Origin: an uncultured Caulobacterales bacterium
GTDB taxonomy: Bacteria; Pseudomonadota; Alphaproteobacteria; Caulobacterales; Caulobacteraceae
Length of the DNA: 64,000 nucleotides
NCBI GenBank assembly: GCA_903900155.1
Contig: CAIUMD010000118.1
Coordinates: forward strand, 62,001 to 126,000
Direction of reading: 5' to 3'
Shown: positions 19,703 through 30,903 of the stretch, in pieces
How positions within the stretch are numbered: the stretch's first letter is position 1
Layout of the letters: each line of letters begins with the position of its first letter
Translations under genes and position numbers: made by a program
The notes under the pieces: model-generated
The model's input: the letters and a program-made list of their open reading frames with translations, nothing else
Databases searched by the model: none
What the model was told of the DNA's origin: nothing

Positions 19703-21415
19703 ATGCTGATCGGCCTCTCCATCCGTGACGTCGTGCTCATCGAGAGCCTGGACCTGGCCATCGGCGAGGGCCTGACCGCGCTGACCGGCGAGACCGGGGC
19801 CGGCAAGTCGATCATTCTGGACGCCCTGGGCCTAGCCACCGGCGCGCGGGCCGACGCCGGGCTGGTGCGGCGAGGGGCCGCCGGTCACGCCTCGGCCACC
19901 GCCATCTTCGCCCTGACCGCAGACCACCCGGCCTTCGCCTATCTGGACGAGAAGGGCCTGGACTACGCCCGCGACGAGGACCTGGTCCTGCGCCGCCAGC
20001 TGTCGCCGGACGGCCGCTCGCGCGCCTTCGTCAACGACCAGGCCACCAGCGTCGGCGTGCTCAAGGACCTGGGCGCGCTGCTGCTGGAGGTGCACGGCCA
20101 GCACGAGACCGTCGGCCTGCTGGATCCCAAGACCCACCGCGGCCTGCTGGACGCCTTCGGCGGCGTCAGCGTCGGCGCGGTCGGCGTGGCCTGGAGCGGC
20201 TGGCGCGCCGGCCGCACGAAAGCCGACGACCTGCGCGATCTCGCCGGCCGCGCCGCCGCCGAGACCGAGGACCTGACCCTGCGGCTCTCCGAACTGGACC
20301 GCCTGGATCCGCGCGAGGGCGAGGAACAGAGCCTGGCCGAGGAGCGCGCGCTCTTGAGCTCGGCCGAAAAGGCCATGGCCGACATCGCCTCGGCCCAGGA
20401 CGCCCTGGGCGGCGACAACCTGTCGGGCCGCCTGGCCCAGGCTTATCGCGCCCTGGAACGGGCCCGCGACCGCGCCCTGCAGGCCGGCGCGCCCGCCGAG
20501 GGCACGGCCATGACCCGCCTGTCGGCCGCCTGCGAGGCCGTCGATCGCGCCATCGTCGAGGCCCAGGAAGCCACCGCCGCCATCGACAATGTCGCCGAAA
20601 GTTTCGAGTTCGAACCCGATCGCCTGGAAAAGGCCGAGGAGCGCCTGTTCGCCCTGCGCGGCATGGCCCGCAAGCTCAACGTCCTGGTCGAGGACTTGCC
20701 GGCCAAGCGCGCCGAGTTCGCCGCTCGCCTGCAAGCCATCGAGACCTCCGAAGACGCCCTGAAGGCCGCCGACAAGGAGGCCGCCGAGGCCCGCGAGGCC
20801 TTCCTCTATGCCGCCGAGGCCCTGTCAGCCGAGCGCCGCGCCGCCGGTGACGCCCTGGCCAAGGCCGTCGAGGCCGAGCTGACGCCGCTGAAGCTGGAAA
20901 AAGCCAAGTTCCGCGTCACCGTCGAGCCGTTGCCCGAGGACCGCGGCGGCCCCGCCGGCCTGGACCGCATCGCCTTCGAGATTTCGACCAATCCCGGCGC
21001 GCCGTTCGGGCCGATGGAGGCCATCGCCTCGGGCGGCGAACTGGCTCGCTTCGCCTTGGCCCTGAAGGCGGCCTTGGCCACCCGCAGCGGGGGTCCACAG
21101 CCGCTGATGATCTTCGACGAAGTCGACCAGGGCGTCGGCGGGGCGGTGGCCGACGCGGTGGGCCTGCGCTTGAAGCGCCTGGCCGACGGTTCAAACGGTG
21201 TTGGGGCCCAGGTGCTGGTGGTGACGCATTCGGCCCAGGTGGCGGCGCGCGGTGACGCCCACTGGCGGATCTCGAAGTCGGGCGACGACACCTCGACCCG
21301 CACCAAGGTCGAGCCGCTGACCCCGGCCCAGCGCGAGGAAGAAATCGCGCGGATGCTGTCGGGCGCCGAGGTCACCGAGGCCGCGCGGGCGGCGGCGCGG
21401 GCGTTGATGGCCTAG
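19703..21415 (+). CDS. recN: DNA repair protein RecN
   Basis: A 570-residue SMC-like ATPase of double-strand break repair. The N-terminal LIGLSIRDVVLIESLDLAIGEGLTALTGETGAGKSI has the RecN start and Walker A; a long Ala/Glu-rich coiled coil spans about 150-390; the C-terminus has the ABC-type signature AIASGGELARFALALKAAL, Walker B LMIFDEVDQGVGG and the VTHSAQVAARGDAHW switch. The ATG at 19703 is preferred over TTG 19694. A dispersed palindrome follows the stop. No SOS box was recognised. Confidence 0.96.
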   Translation: MLIGLSIRDVVLIESLDLAIGEGLTALTGETGAGKSIILDALGLATGARADAGLVRRGAAGHASATAIFALTADHPAFAYLDEKGLDYARDEDLVLRRQLSPDGRSRAFVNDQATSVGVLKDLGALLLEVHGQHETVGLLDPKTHRGLLDAFGGVSVGAVGVAWSGWRAGRTKADDLRDLAGRAAAETEDLTLRLSELDRLDPREGEEQSLAEERALLSSAEKAMADIASAQDALGGDNLSGRLAQAYRALERARDRALQAGAPAEGTAMTRLSAACEAVDRAIVEAQEATAAIDNVAESFEFEPDRLEKAEERLFALRGMARKLNVLVEDLPAKRAEFAARLQAIETSEDALKAADKEAAEAREAFLYAAEALSAERRAAGDALAKAVEAELTPLKLEKAKFRVTVEPLPEDRGGPAGLDRIAFEISTNPGAPFGPMEAIASGGELARFALALKAALATRSGGPQPLMIFDEVDQGVGGAVADAVGLRLKRLADGSNGVGAQVLVVTHSAQVAARGDAHWRISKSGDDTSTRTKVEPLTPAQREEEIARMLSGAEVTEAARAAARALMA

Positions 21416-21424
21416 CGGGTCCGC

Positions 21425-21510
21425 CCTCGTCCTTCGACAGGCTCAGGATGAGGACGACTTTTGACGGCGGTTCGGTAGAAACCTCATCCAGAGCTTGTCG
21501 AAGGGCGAGG
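21425..21510. repeat. Dispersed palindromic repeat, copy 2
   Basis: Left arm 21425-21453 and right arm 21482-21510 are near-perfect reverse complements built on CCTCGTCCTTCGACAGGCTC and its complement, separated by 28 bases. It lies between the recN stop and the convergent acyltransferase stop. Confidence 0.88.
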
Positions 21511-21519
21511 TTTCGGCGC

Positions 21520-22635
21520 CTAGGCGTTGACCGGTGTGGCGCTGACCGCCAGCGGCTTGGCCTGGCGGCCCTTGATCCACTTTTGCAGCGGCGCGTCCAC
21601 CACGCGCTCGAACACCCAGGCCACGACGATCGTCGCCGGAATGGCCGCCGCCCACAGGGCCCATTGCGCAGCCGCAGGCAAGCCCAGCTTGGCCTCCGCC
21701 ATCCGCACGACGCCGAACCACACGGCCGCGGTCAGGGTGTTGGTCAGGAACAGCGAGAACGAAAGCTTCCCGACCGCGCCGGCCCAGCGCCAGGCGCGCG
21801 GCCTGGAGGCGCCGGCCGCGTAGATCAGGAAGGCCAGCAGGGCCAGGCTGAAGTGGTCGAAGTTGCCCAGGCCCTGGATGCCGATGACGATGGCCAGCGC
21901 CGCGAGGGCCAGCGGCAGGGCTTGGCGCCGGGCCAGGGCCGTGACCGGCAGGCGGGCGACCAGCAGGCCGATCATGAACAGCGGCACGCCCCGGATCAGG
22001 CCAAAGCGCAGTGGCAGCTGGTAGCTGGGCGCGTCGAAGATCATCAGGGCGGCGAAGTCGATGGCCACCCAGGCGCAGACGCCCATGGCCAGCAGCTGCA
22101 GCGGGCGATTGCTGGCCGCGATCTTGCGCCAGACCATGGGGAACAGGGCATAGGCGGCGATCAGGGCCGACAGGGTCCAGGTCGGCATGTTCCAGCCCGA
22201 GGTCCCCGGCACGAACCAGGCCTGGACCAGGAAGACCTGCGGCAGCAGTTGGTCCCATGCGAACCACTGCGGGTTCTGCGGGGCCAGGCCGATGGCCGAG
22301 GTCCCGACGAAGAAAGCGACGAAGGCGGCTAGCATGACCAGGTGCGACGGCCAAATCCGCTGCACGCGGCGCTTCAGGAAGGTGAGGGTATCGACTTCAG
22401 CGCCCAGCACGCGCGGGCCGTAGGTGCGAGCCAGGACGTAGCCCGACAGCATCAGAAAGAAGTCGGTCGCCAGATAGCCGCGCCCGAAGGCGGGGCTCAG
22501 GCTGAACAGCGACACCGGCGCCCGCTCGGCGACGTGGTAAAGCACGATGAACAGCGCCGCCAGGAACCGCAGGGCGTCCAGCGGACCGTCTCGCGACAGG
22601 ACAGGCAGGGTTGGAACTGTGCTGCTCTTGGACAT
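21520..22635 (-). CDS. Acyltransferase family 3 (OafA/YrhL-like) membrane protein
   Basis: A 371-residue polytopic membrane protein. The N-terminal LDALRFLAALFIVLYHVAERA carries the catalytic-type R and H residues of acyltransferase family 3, and FFLMLSGYVLARTYG follows as the second motif; about ten hydrophobic segments are present. These enzymes O-acylate surface sugars or lipids; the acceptor is unknown here. I chose ATG 22635 because GAAGGAG lies six bases upstream; a GTG at 22653 would add six residues. Confidence 0.88.
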   Translation of the reverse strand: MSKSSTVPTLPVLSRDGPLDALRFLAALFIVLYHVAERAPVSLFSLSPAFGRGYLATDFFLMLSGYVLARTYGPRVLGAEVDTLTFLKRRVQRIWPSHLVMLAAFVAFFVGTSAIGLAPQNPQWFAWDQLLPQVFLVQAWFVPGTSGWNMPTWTLSALIAAYALFPMVWRKIAASNRPLQLLAMGVCAWVAIDFAALMIFDAPSYQLPLRFGLIRGVPLFMIGLLVARLPVTALARRQALPLALAALAIVIGIQGLGNFDHFSLALLAFLIYAAGASRPRAWRWAGAVGKLSFSLFLTNTLTAAVWFGVVRMAEAKLGLPAAAQWALWAAAIPATIVVAWVFERVVDAPLQKWIKGRQAKPLAVSATPVNA

Positions 22636-22702
22636 GGCGGGCTCCTTCGCCACAGGTCTAGCAAGCCAAGCGCCACCTTTCGCTTAACGCGCGAGCCCTT
22701 AG

Positions 22703-25731
<3,029 letters not shown>

Positions 25732-25851
25732 GGCGCATCGCCGCAACCGCAATTCCCGCCTCGTTTTCGCCTTCGGCCTTGTCTGAAGTGTCAGGATCGC
25801 GCAACGAGGGACTTAAACGCGCGTTGGAAGACGCGCACTAGGGAGAGATAC

Positions 25852-26268
25852 ATGATCCGCACCGCCCTGATCGCCGCCGCCATGACGCTCGTCGCCGGCT
25901 CGGCCTTCGCCGCCGACGTCACCGGCCTGTGGGCCACGCCCAGCAATGGCGGCCAGGTCGAGATCGCCCGCTGCGGCAACAGTCTGTGCGGCAAGCTGGT
26001 GACCTCCAACCACATCAAGACCGATCCGGGCCGCAAGGACGCCAAGAACAAGGACGAGGCCCAGCGCGGTCGTCCGCTGAAAAACCTGCAGATGCTGTAC
26101 GACTTCACCGGCGGCCCGACCAAGTGGACCGGCGGCAAGGTCTACAATCCTGAGGACGGCGGCACCTATTCGGGCACGATCGAGCTGATCAGCGACAACG
26201 AGCTGAAGCTGAAGGGCTGCATTGTCGCGCCGCTGTGCAAGACCCAGAAGTGGACGCGCCTGAAATAG
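25852..26268 (+). CDS. Secreted DUF2147-domain protein
   Basis: A 138-residue exported protein with signal peptide MIRTALIAAAMTLVAGSAFAAD. The mature part has the DUF2147 layout: VTGLWATPSNGGQVEIARCGNSLCGKLV at the start, G-rich PTKWTGGKVYNPEDGGTYSGTIEL in the middle and LKLKGCIVAPLCKTQKWTRL at the end, with two Cys pairs that could form disulfides in the periplasm. The RBS GGGAGAGA is well placed. Family function is unknown. Confidence 0.85.
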   Translation: MIRTALIAAAMTLVAGSAFAADVTGLWATPSNGGQVEIARCGNSLCGKLVTSNHIKTDPGRKDAKNKDEAQRGRPLKNLQMLYDFTGGPTKWTGGKVYNPEDGGTYSGTIELISDNELKLKGCIVAPLCKTQKWTRLK

Positions 26269-26346
26269 GGCGCGTCGACACCGGGGCTGGTCTGACCTAG
26301 CCTTCCCTAAAATCCTTGGGGCCCAAATACTTGGGGGGAGGTTTGC

Positions 26347-26832
26347 ATGTACCAGAAGATCGTCCTGGCCTTTGACGGCAGCCACGAGGCGCGCAGCGCC
26401 CTGCGTGAGGGGGCGCTGCTGGCCTTGCGCTGCGAGGCCCGGGTCTGGCTGCTCTGCGTGCTGGGCGACAACGCCGCCGTGGCCATGGCCGAGGGCGTGC
26501 AGCCTGGCGCGGCCGAGCAGATCGCCGCCGCCAGCCAGCAACTGGTCGACGAGGGCGTCGGCAAGCTGAAGAGCGTCGGGCTGAACGCCACGGGCCATAT
26601 CGCTCGCGGCGACCCGGCTCCGGTGATCAGCAACTTCGTCAGGGAGGTCGGCGCCGACCTGCTGGTGCTGGGCCACCGGCGCCGCAGCTTCCTGGAGCGC
26701 TGGTGGAGCGGCAAGTCGGGGGCCTACATCGTCGACAATGTCGATTGCAGCCTGCTGGTCGCCCAGCATCCCGTCAGCGACGCGGAGTTCGCCGCCGAGA
26801 TGGCCCTGCACGCAGTCAAGGCGCCGGCTTAA
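26347..26832 (+). CDS. Universal stress protein (UspA family)
   Basis: A 161-residue UspA-like protein with an alpha/beta Rossmann-like layout: KIVLAFDGSHEARSALREGALLAL at the N-terminus and GADLLVLGHRRRSFLERWWSGKSGAYIVDNVDCSLLVAQ at the C-terminus. The nucleotide loop GxxGx9GS is altered (GHRRRSFLERWWSGKSG), so ATP binding is uncertain. The RBS GGGGGAGG lies at 26334-26341. Its stop overlaps the 3' end of the convergent aminopeptidase by four bases. Confidence 0.85.
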   Translation: MYQKIVLAFDGSHEARSALREGALLALRCEARVWLLCVLGDNAAVAMAEGVQPGAAEQIAAASQQLVDEGVGKLKSVGLNATGHIARGDPAPVISNFVREVGADLLVLGHRRRSFLERWWSGKSGAYIVDNVDCSLLVAQHPVSDAEFAAEMALHAVKAPA

Positions 26833-28640
26833 AGCGGCGCGCAGACCTCGTCCATCCAGGCGCGGATTTCCGGCTCCACGCGTGGCCCGATCTCGCGCAG
26901 CACGCGGGCGTGATAGGCGTCGAACTGCGTGACTTCCTCGGCCGTCAGCAGGCTCTTGTCGATCAGGCGGCGGTCGATCGGGGCCAGGGTCAGGGCCTCG
27001 AAGCGGTGCATCGGACGGTCCCCGCCGGCGATGTCCTCGGCCGGCATGACGATTTCCAGGTTCTCGATCCGGATGCCGTATTCGCCGTCCTTGTAGTAGC
27101 CGGGCTCGTTCGAGACGATCATGCCGGGCTGCAGGGCGATGACGTTCGGGGCCTTGGAGATTCGCTGCGGGCCTTCGTGCACGCCCAGATAGACGCCGAC
27201 GCCGTGGCCGGTGCCGTGGTCGTAGTCCAGGCCCTGGGCCCACAGCGCCATCCGCGCCAGGGCGTCGATGGCCGAGCCGGTGGTGCCGGCCGGAAAGCGC
27301 AGGCGGGCGATGGCCAGGTGGCCCTTCAGCACCAGGGTGTTGCGGTTGACCATCTCCGCCGACGGCTCGCCGATCGCCACCGTGCGGGTGACGTCGGTGG
27401 TGCCGTCCAAATACTGGCCGCCGCTGTCGACCAGCAGCAGCGAGCCCAGGGCCGCGCGCTCGTTGCTGCGCTCGGTTGGGCGGTAGTGGGGCAGGGCGCC
27501 GTGGCCGTTGGCCGCGCCGATGGTGTCGAAGCTGAGGTCCTTCAGCACGCCGGTGGCTTCGCGGAAGGCTTCCAGCTTGGCGACGGCCTCCTTCTCGTCC
27601 GGCGGATTGACCTGGCCCTCGGTGGCCAGCCAATGCAGGAAGCGGGTCAAGGCCGCGCCGTCGCGCTTGTGGGCCTCACGCGTGCCGTCCAACTCGATGT
27701 CGTTCTTGCAGGCGCGGGGCAGGGCGCAGGGGTCCATGGCCCGCACGACCTTGGCGCCGGCGGCGGCCAGCATGTCGAAGTACCAGGCCGACGACTGGGT
27801 CGGGTCGACCACGACGCTCTTGCCCGAGAGATCGCCGAGGGCTTCGGCCAGCTTGTCCGGCGTCTCCAGAGAGACCTGGTTGCCCAGCCAGGCGGGCAGG
27901 TCGGCCGTGACCTTGGCCGGCTCGATGAATAGGCGCGCGGCGCCATCGGCGTAGAGGATCGCCTGCGACAGCGGCAGGGGCGAGCGGATGACGTCGCCGC
28001 CGCGGATGTTGAACAGCCAGGCGATCGAGGCCGGGGCGGTGATCACCGTGGCGTCGGCGCCGGCGGCGGCCACCACGGCGCCGACGCGGGCGCGCTTGGA
28101 GCTGGATTCCTCGCCGGCATATTCGACGGGGTGCGGCACGATCGGGGCCATTGGCTGGGCCGGGCGGGCCTCGCCCCAGGCCTGGTCGACCGGGTTGGCG
28201 GCGACGGGCTTGAGCATCGCGCCGGCGCGGTGGGCGGCGGCCTTCAGGCCGTCCAGCGCCGCGGGGCTGTGCAGGCGGGCGTCATAGCCGATCACCGCGC
28301 CCTGCTCGGCGGTTTCGAGGTAGGCGGGCACGCCGCCCTCGACGAGGTCGCGGATCTCGAACACGCCCTGGTCGACCTGCTCGCGCACTTGCAGCGTATA
28401 GCGGCCGTCGACAAATACGGCGGCGCGGTCCTTCAGGATGACGCCGGCCCCGGCCGAGCCGGTGAAGCCGCTGGCCCAGGCCAGACGGTCGTTGGCGGCG
28501 GGCAGGTATTCGTTCTGGTGCTCGTCCTCGTGCGGCACGAGGAAGCCGTCCAGCCCCTGCGCGGCCATGGCGGCGCGGATCAGCGGGACGTGCTTGGGAC
28601 CAAAGGACGGGTCGGTGGATTCATCGAAGGTCTGGCGCAT
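26829..28640 (-). CDS. Xaa-Pro aminopeptidase, M24B family (three-domain form)
   Basis: A 603-residue metallopeptidase that removes N-terminal residues before proline. Two creatinase-type N-domains (about 1-300) precede the pita-bread domain. The dinuclear metal ligands are visible: Asp in LLVDSGGQY, Asp in TTDVTRT, His in GTGHGVGVYLGVHEGP, Glu in VSNEPGYYKDGEYGIRIENL and a final Glu near AEDIAGG upstream of the tail. Length matches eukaryotic-type XPNPEP1 rather than the shorter E. coli PepP (about 440). It appears monocistronic. Confidence 0.9.
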   Translation of the reverse strand: MRQTFDESTDPSFGPKHVPLIRAAMAAQGLDGFLVPHEDEHQNEYLPAANDRLAWASGFTGSAGAGVILKDRAAVFVDGRYTLQVREQVDQGVFEIRDLVEGGVPAYLETAEQGAVIGYDARLHSPAALDGLKAAAHRAGAMLKPVAANPVDQAWGEARPAQPMAPIVPHPVEYAGEESSSKRARVGAVVAAAGADATVITAPASIAWLFNIRGGDVIRSPLPLSQAILYADGAARLFIEPAKVTADLPAWLGNQVSLETPDKLAEALGDLSGKSVVVDPTQSSAWYFDMLAAAGAKVVRAMDPCALPRACKNDIELDGTREAHKRDGAALTRFLHWLATEGQVNPPDEKEAVAKLEAFREATGVLKDLSFDTIGAANGHGALPHYRPTERSNERAALGSLLLVDSGGQYLDGTTDVTRTVAIGEPSAEMVNRNTLVLKGHLAIARLRFPAGTTGSAIDALARMALWAQGLDYDHGTGHGVGVYLGVHEGPQRISKAPNVIALQPGMIVSNEPGYYKDGEYGIRIENLEIVMPAEDIAGGDRPMHRFEALTLAPIDRRLIDKSLLTAEEVTQFDAYHARVLREIGPRVEPEIRAWMDEVCAPL

Positions 28641-28694
28641 GCCTCGGATGTAATCCCCCGACCCGAGCCTGGGAAGGGTCGATTATTTCATGGA

Positions 28695-29123
28695 TTACTG
28701 TTGGGGCTGCGCTGGCGGATTGTCGGGCGATGCGGCCTGGTCGTTGGGGCTGGAGGCGACGCGGTCGGCGACGTCCTGGGCCGACTGGGCGGCGCTGCGG
28801 GCGGCCTCGGCGGTGTCCGCGCGCGCCTGATCAGCCGTGGTGCGGGCTTCACGAGCGGCGCTTTCGGCGGCCATCTGGGCGTTCTGGGCGGCGCCTTGCG
28901 CGCCTTCCAGCAGGCCGGCCTGGCGACCCTGCTCCTGGGCGGCTTGCAGCTGGTTCGGATCGTTAGAGGTCGGGCGCATGGCCAGGAAACCGACGGCGAT
29001 CACCGCCACGATGGCGATCATGCCGGCGACCAGCCAGCCGCCGACGCCGCCGCGTTCGCGGATCTCGACGTGACGCTCCACGGGGCGCTCGGGTGGGGGG
29101 ATGTTGGGATCGGTATAGGTCAT
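28695..29123 (-). CDS. Single-pass membrane protein with Ala-rich coiled coil, function unknown
   Basis: A 142-residue protein. A charged cytoplasmic N-terminus (MTYTDPNIPPPERPVERHVEIRERGG) leads to one membrane helix (WLVAGMIAIVAVIAVGFLAM) and then an Ala/Gln/Asp-rich stretch (AAQNAQMAAESAAREARTTADQARADTAEAARSAAQ) likely to form a long helix, ending in a Pro/Gln tail. No family was recognised. It lies between the aminopeptidase and prmA on the same strand. Confidence 0.6.
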   Translation of the reverse strand: MTYTDPNIPPPERPVERHVEIRERGGVGGWLVAGMIAIVAVIAVGFLAMRPTSNDPNQLQAAQEQGRQAGLLEGAQGAAQNAQMAAESAAREARTTADQARADTAEAARSAAQSAQDVADRVASSPNDQAASPDNPPAQPQQ

Positions 29124-29184
29124 CGGGGCGGCTCCTCGGCCAATGGGTCTGGCCGAGAAAACGTGACCCCGATGCTCCAGGTTC

Positions 29185-30051
29185 CTACGGCCGTTGCAGG
29201 ACCAGCGTCGCCCAGGCGTCGCGGTGGATGCGGCTGACCACCTTGAAGCCGCGCGACAGGTAGGCGGCCTTGACCATCCGCTCCTGGGTGCGCAGCAGGC
29301 CCGACAGGATGACCGTGCCGCCCGGAACCAGGGCGTGCTTGATGTCCTGGACCAGGCTGATCAGCGGGCGGGCCAGGATGTTGGCGAACACCAGGTCGTA
29401 GGGCGCGTTCTGGGCGACCAGGCGATGGCCCAGGCCCGAGGCGTGCACGAAGCGGGCGTTAGCCTGGTTGACCTGGGCGTTTTCCTTGGCGATCCGCACG
29501 CTGGGCTTGTCGATGTCGGTGCCGACGGCCAGCTTGGCGCCCGTGCGGGCGGCGGCGATGGCCAGCAGGCCCGTGCCGGCGCCGACGTCCAGCACCTTGT
29601 TGAACTTGCGAGCCTTGAGCAGGCGGTCATAGGCTTGCAGGCAGCCGACGGTGGTGCCGTGGTGGCCGGTGCCGAAGGCCGCGCCGGCCTCGATGCGCAG
29701 GTTGACGGTGCTGGCCGGCAGGCGGCCGCGATCGTGCATGCCGTAGACGAAGAATCGGCCGGCGCGCACCGGCGGCAGGCCCGACAGCGCCATGGCCAGC
29801 CAGTCGGCGTCGGCCAGGGTGTCGCGCACGACCTTCAGGTCGTAATCGGCCAGCAGGGCCAGCAGGCTCTCGTCTTCTTCCTGCGTCGTCGGGAAGGCGT
29901 CGATGCGCCAGACGTTCTTGTCCTCGTCCTCTTCCAGGATCGAATAGGTCGCGCCTTCCAGGCCCGGATGGTTGTCGATGGCGTCGGCGGCGGTCTCGGC
30001 TTCGACGCGCGTGCCACGGGCGACGATCTGCTGGGGCGTGTAGTCGGTCAT
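29185..30051 (-). CDS. prmA: Ribosomal protein L11 methyltransferase
   Basis: A 288-residue SAM-dependent methyltransferase that trimethylates L11. The N-terminal half is the substrate-recognition domain (acidic, [21 protein letters not shown]). The catalytic domain has motif [20 protein letters not shown], the upstream signature [17 protein letters not shown], and motif [20 protein letters not shown] start at 30051. PrmA is 293 residues in E. coli, so the length fits. Confidence 0.95.
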   Translation of the reverse strand: MTDYTPQQIVARGTRVEAETAADAIDNHPGLEGATYSILEEDEDKNVWRIDAFPTTQEEDESLLALLADYDLKVVRDTLADADWLAMALSGLPPVRAGRFFVYGMHDRGRLPASTVNLRIEAGAAFGTGHHGTTVGCLQAYDRLLKARKFNKVLDVGAGTGLLAIAAARTGAKLAVGTDIDKPSVRIAKENAQVNQANARFVHASGLGHRLVAQNAPYDLVFANILARPLISLVQDIKHALVPGGTVILSGLLRTQERMVKAAYLSRGFKVVSRIHRDAWATLVLQRP

Positions 30052-30089
30052 GCGCGCCTGTTAGCCGCAAAGGCGCGGAAAAGCGAGCC

Positions 30090-30605
30090 TTAGCGCGTGG
30101 TCATGCCGGCGGCGGCGACATCGGCGGCGTCCGCCAGCACGGTCGGGATCGGCGGTTGGGGCTTGCGATCCTCGGGCAGGGAGACATTCAGGATGTCGCC
30201 GCGCTCCGAGGCCCAATGCGGCGCGTCGGAAGACGGGGGCGGCGTCGCGGGACCGTGCTGGGCCGGGACGTAAGGCGGCACGTCCATCTCGGGCGGCGGC
30301 GCATAGGCCGGCTCGTCATATGAGACCATCTGCATGGGCGGTGGCTGGCTCATCTTCAGGAAGTCGGTGCCGACCACATAGTCGGGCGTCTTGCCGGCCG
30401 GCCAGGCGATCGGCTCGGCTTGGGCCTCATAGACGGCCTGGATCGGCTCCATCTCGGGCGTGTAGTTGGCGTCTTGCGGCCCGGTTTTCATGGCCAGGCC
30501 CGCCAGGATGCCGATGACGGCGCACGCGGGCGCGCCATAGGCCACCGGGCGGGTGAGCGCGAAGCCCTTCAGCTGGGCCAGCATATGTTCGAGGCGGGCG
30601 TCCAT
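30090..30605 (-). CDS. Hypothetical Pro-rich protein with one membrane helix
   Basis: A 171-residue protein. The N-terminus MDARLEHMLAQLKGFALTRPVAYGAPACAVIGILAGLAMKTG has a short hydrophobic helix (about 22-38), probably an uncleaved anchor, followed by a Pro- and acid-rich, low-complexity segment with no recognisable domain. It lies 38 bases upstream of prmA on the same strand and may be co-transcribed with it. No family was recognised. Confidence 0.55.
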   Translation of the reverse strand: MDARLEHMLAQLKGFALTRPVAYGAPACAVIGILAGLAMKTGPQDANYTPEMEPIQAVYEAQAEPIAWPAGKTPDYVVGTDFLKMSQPPPMQMVSYDEPAYAPPPEMDVPPYVPAQHGPATPPPSSDAPHWASERGDILNVSLPEDRKPQPPIPTVLADAADVAAAGMTTR

Positions 30606-30903
30606 GTCGGCATAGCGCGCGAGAGGCCGAAAAGGTTCGCGAGACTCGCCCTAGTCCGGCGACGGAAGGGACCCTCGCATGATCAAAGCTCGCCCGCTGC
30701 TGTGCGAGCGCCACAAGCACCAGCACGCCCGCGTCACCCCTGGAGAGCTGTTGGACCTGGTCTTGGTGCTGTCGAGCTTGGCGCTGGTCGTGGTTGGGGC
30801 GGAGAGGGGACGCACCGCCTCTCGCAACGCCCGGATTTCTTCTCTCCTCCCCCTCTTGGGAACGGGCGGAGGGGCGAAGCCGGTGGAGGCGCGCGCGCCG
30901 TGC
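30606..30903. other. 298-bp region between UvrD and the Pro-rich gene; no supported gene
   Basis: A plus-strand ATG at 30679 has a fair ribosome-binding site (GAAGGGA), but the frame runs on antisense through most of uvrD, so it is not called. An imperfect hairpin at 30846-30872 (CCTCCCCC against GGGCGGAGG) lies 32 bases beyond the uvrD stop and may be its transcription end; no T-run follows it. Confidence 0.4.
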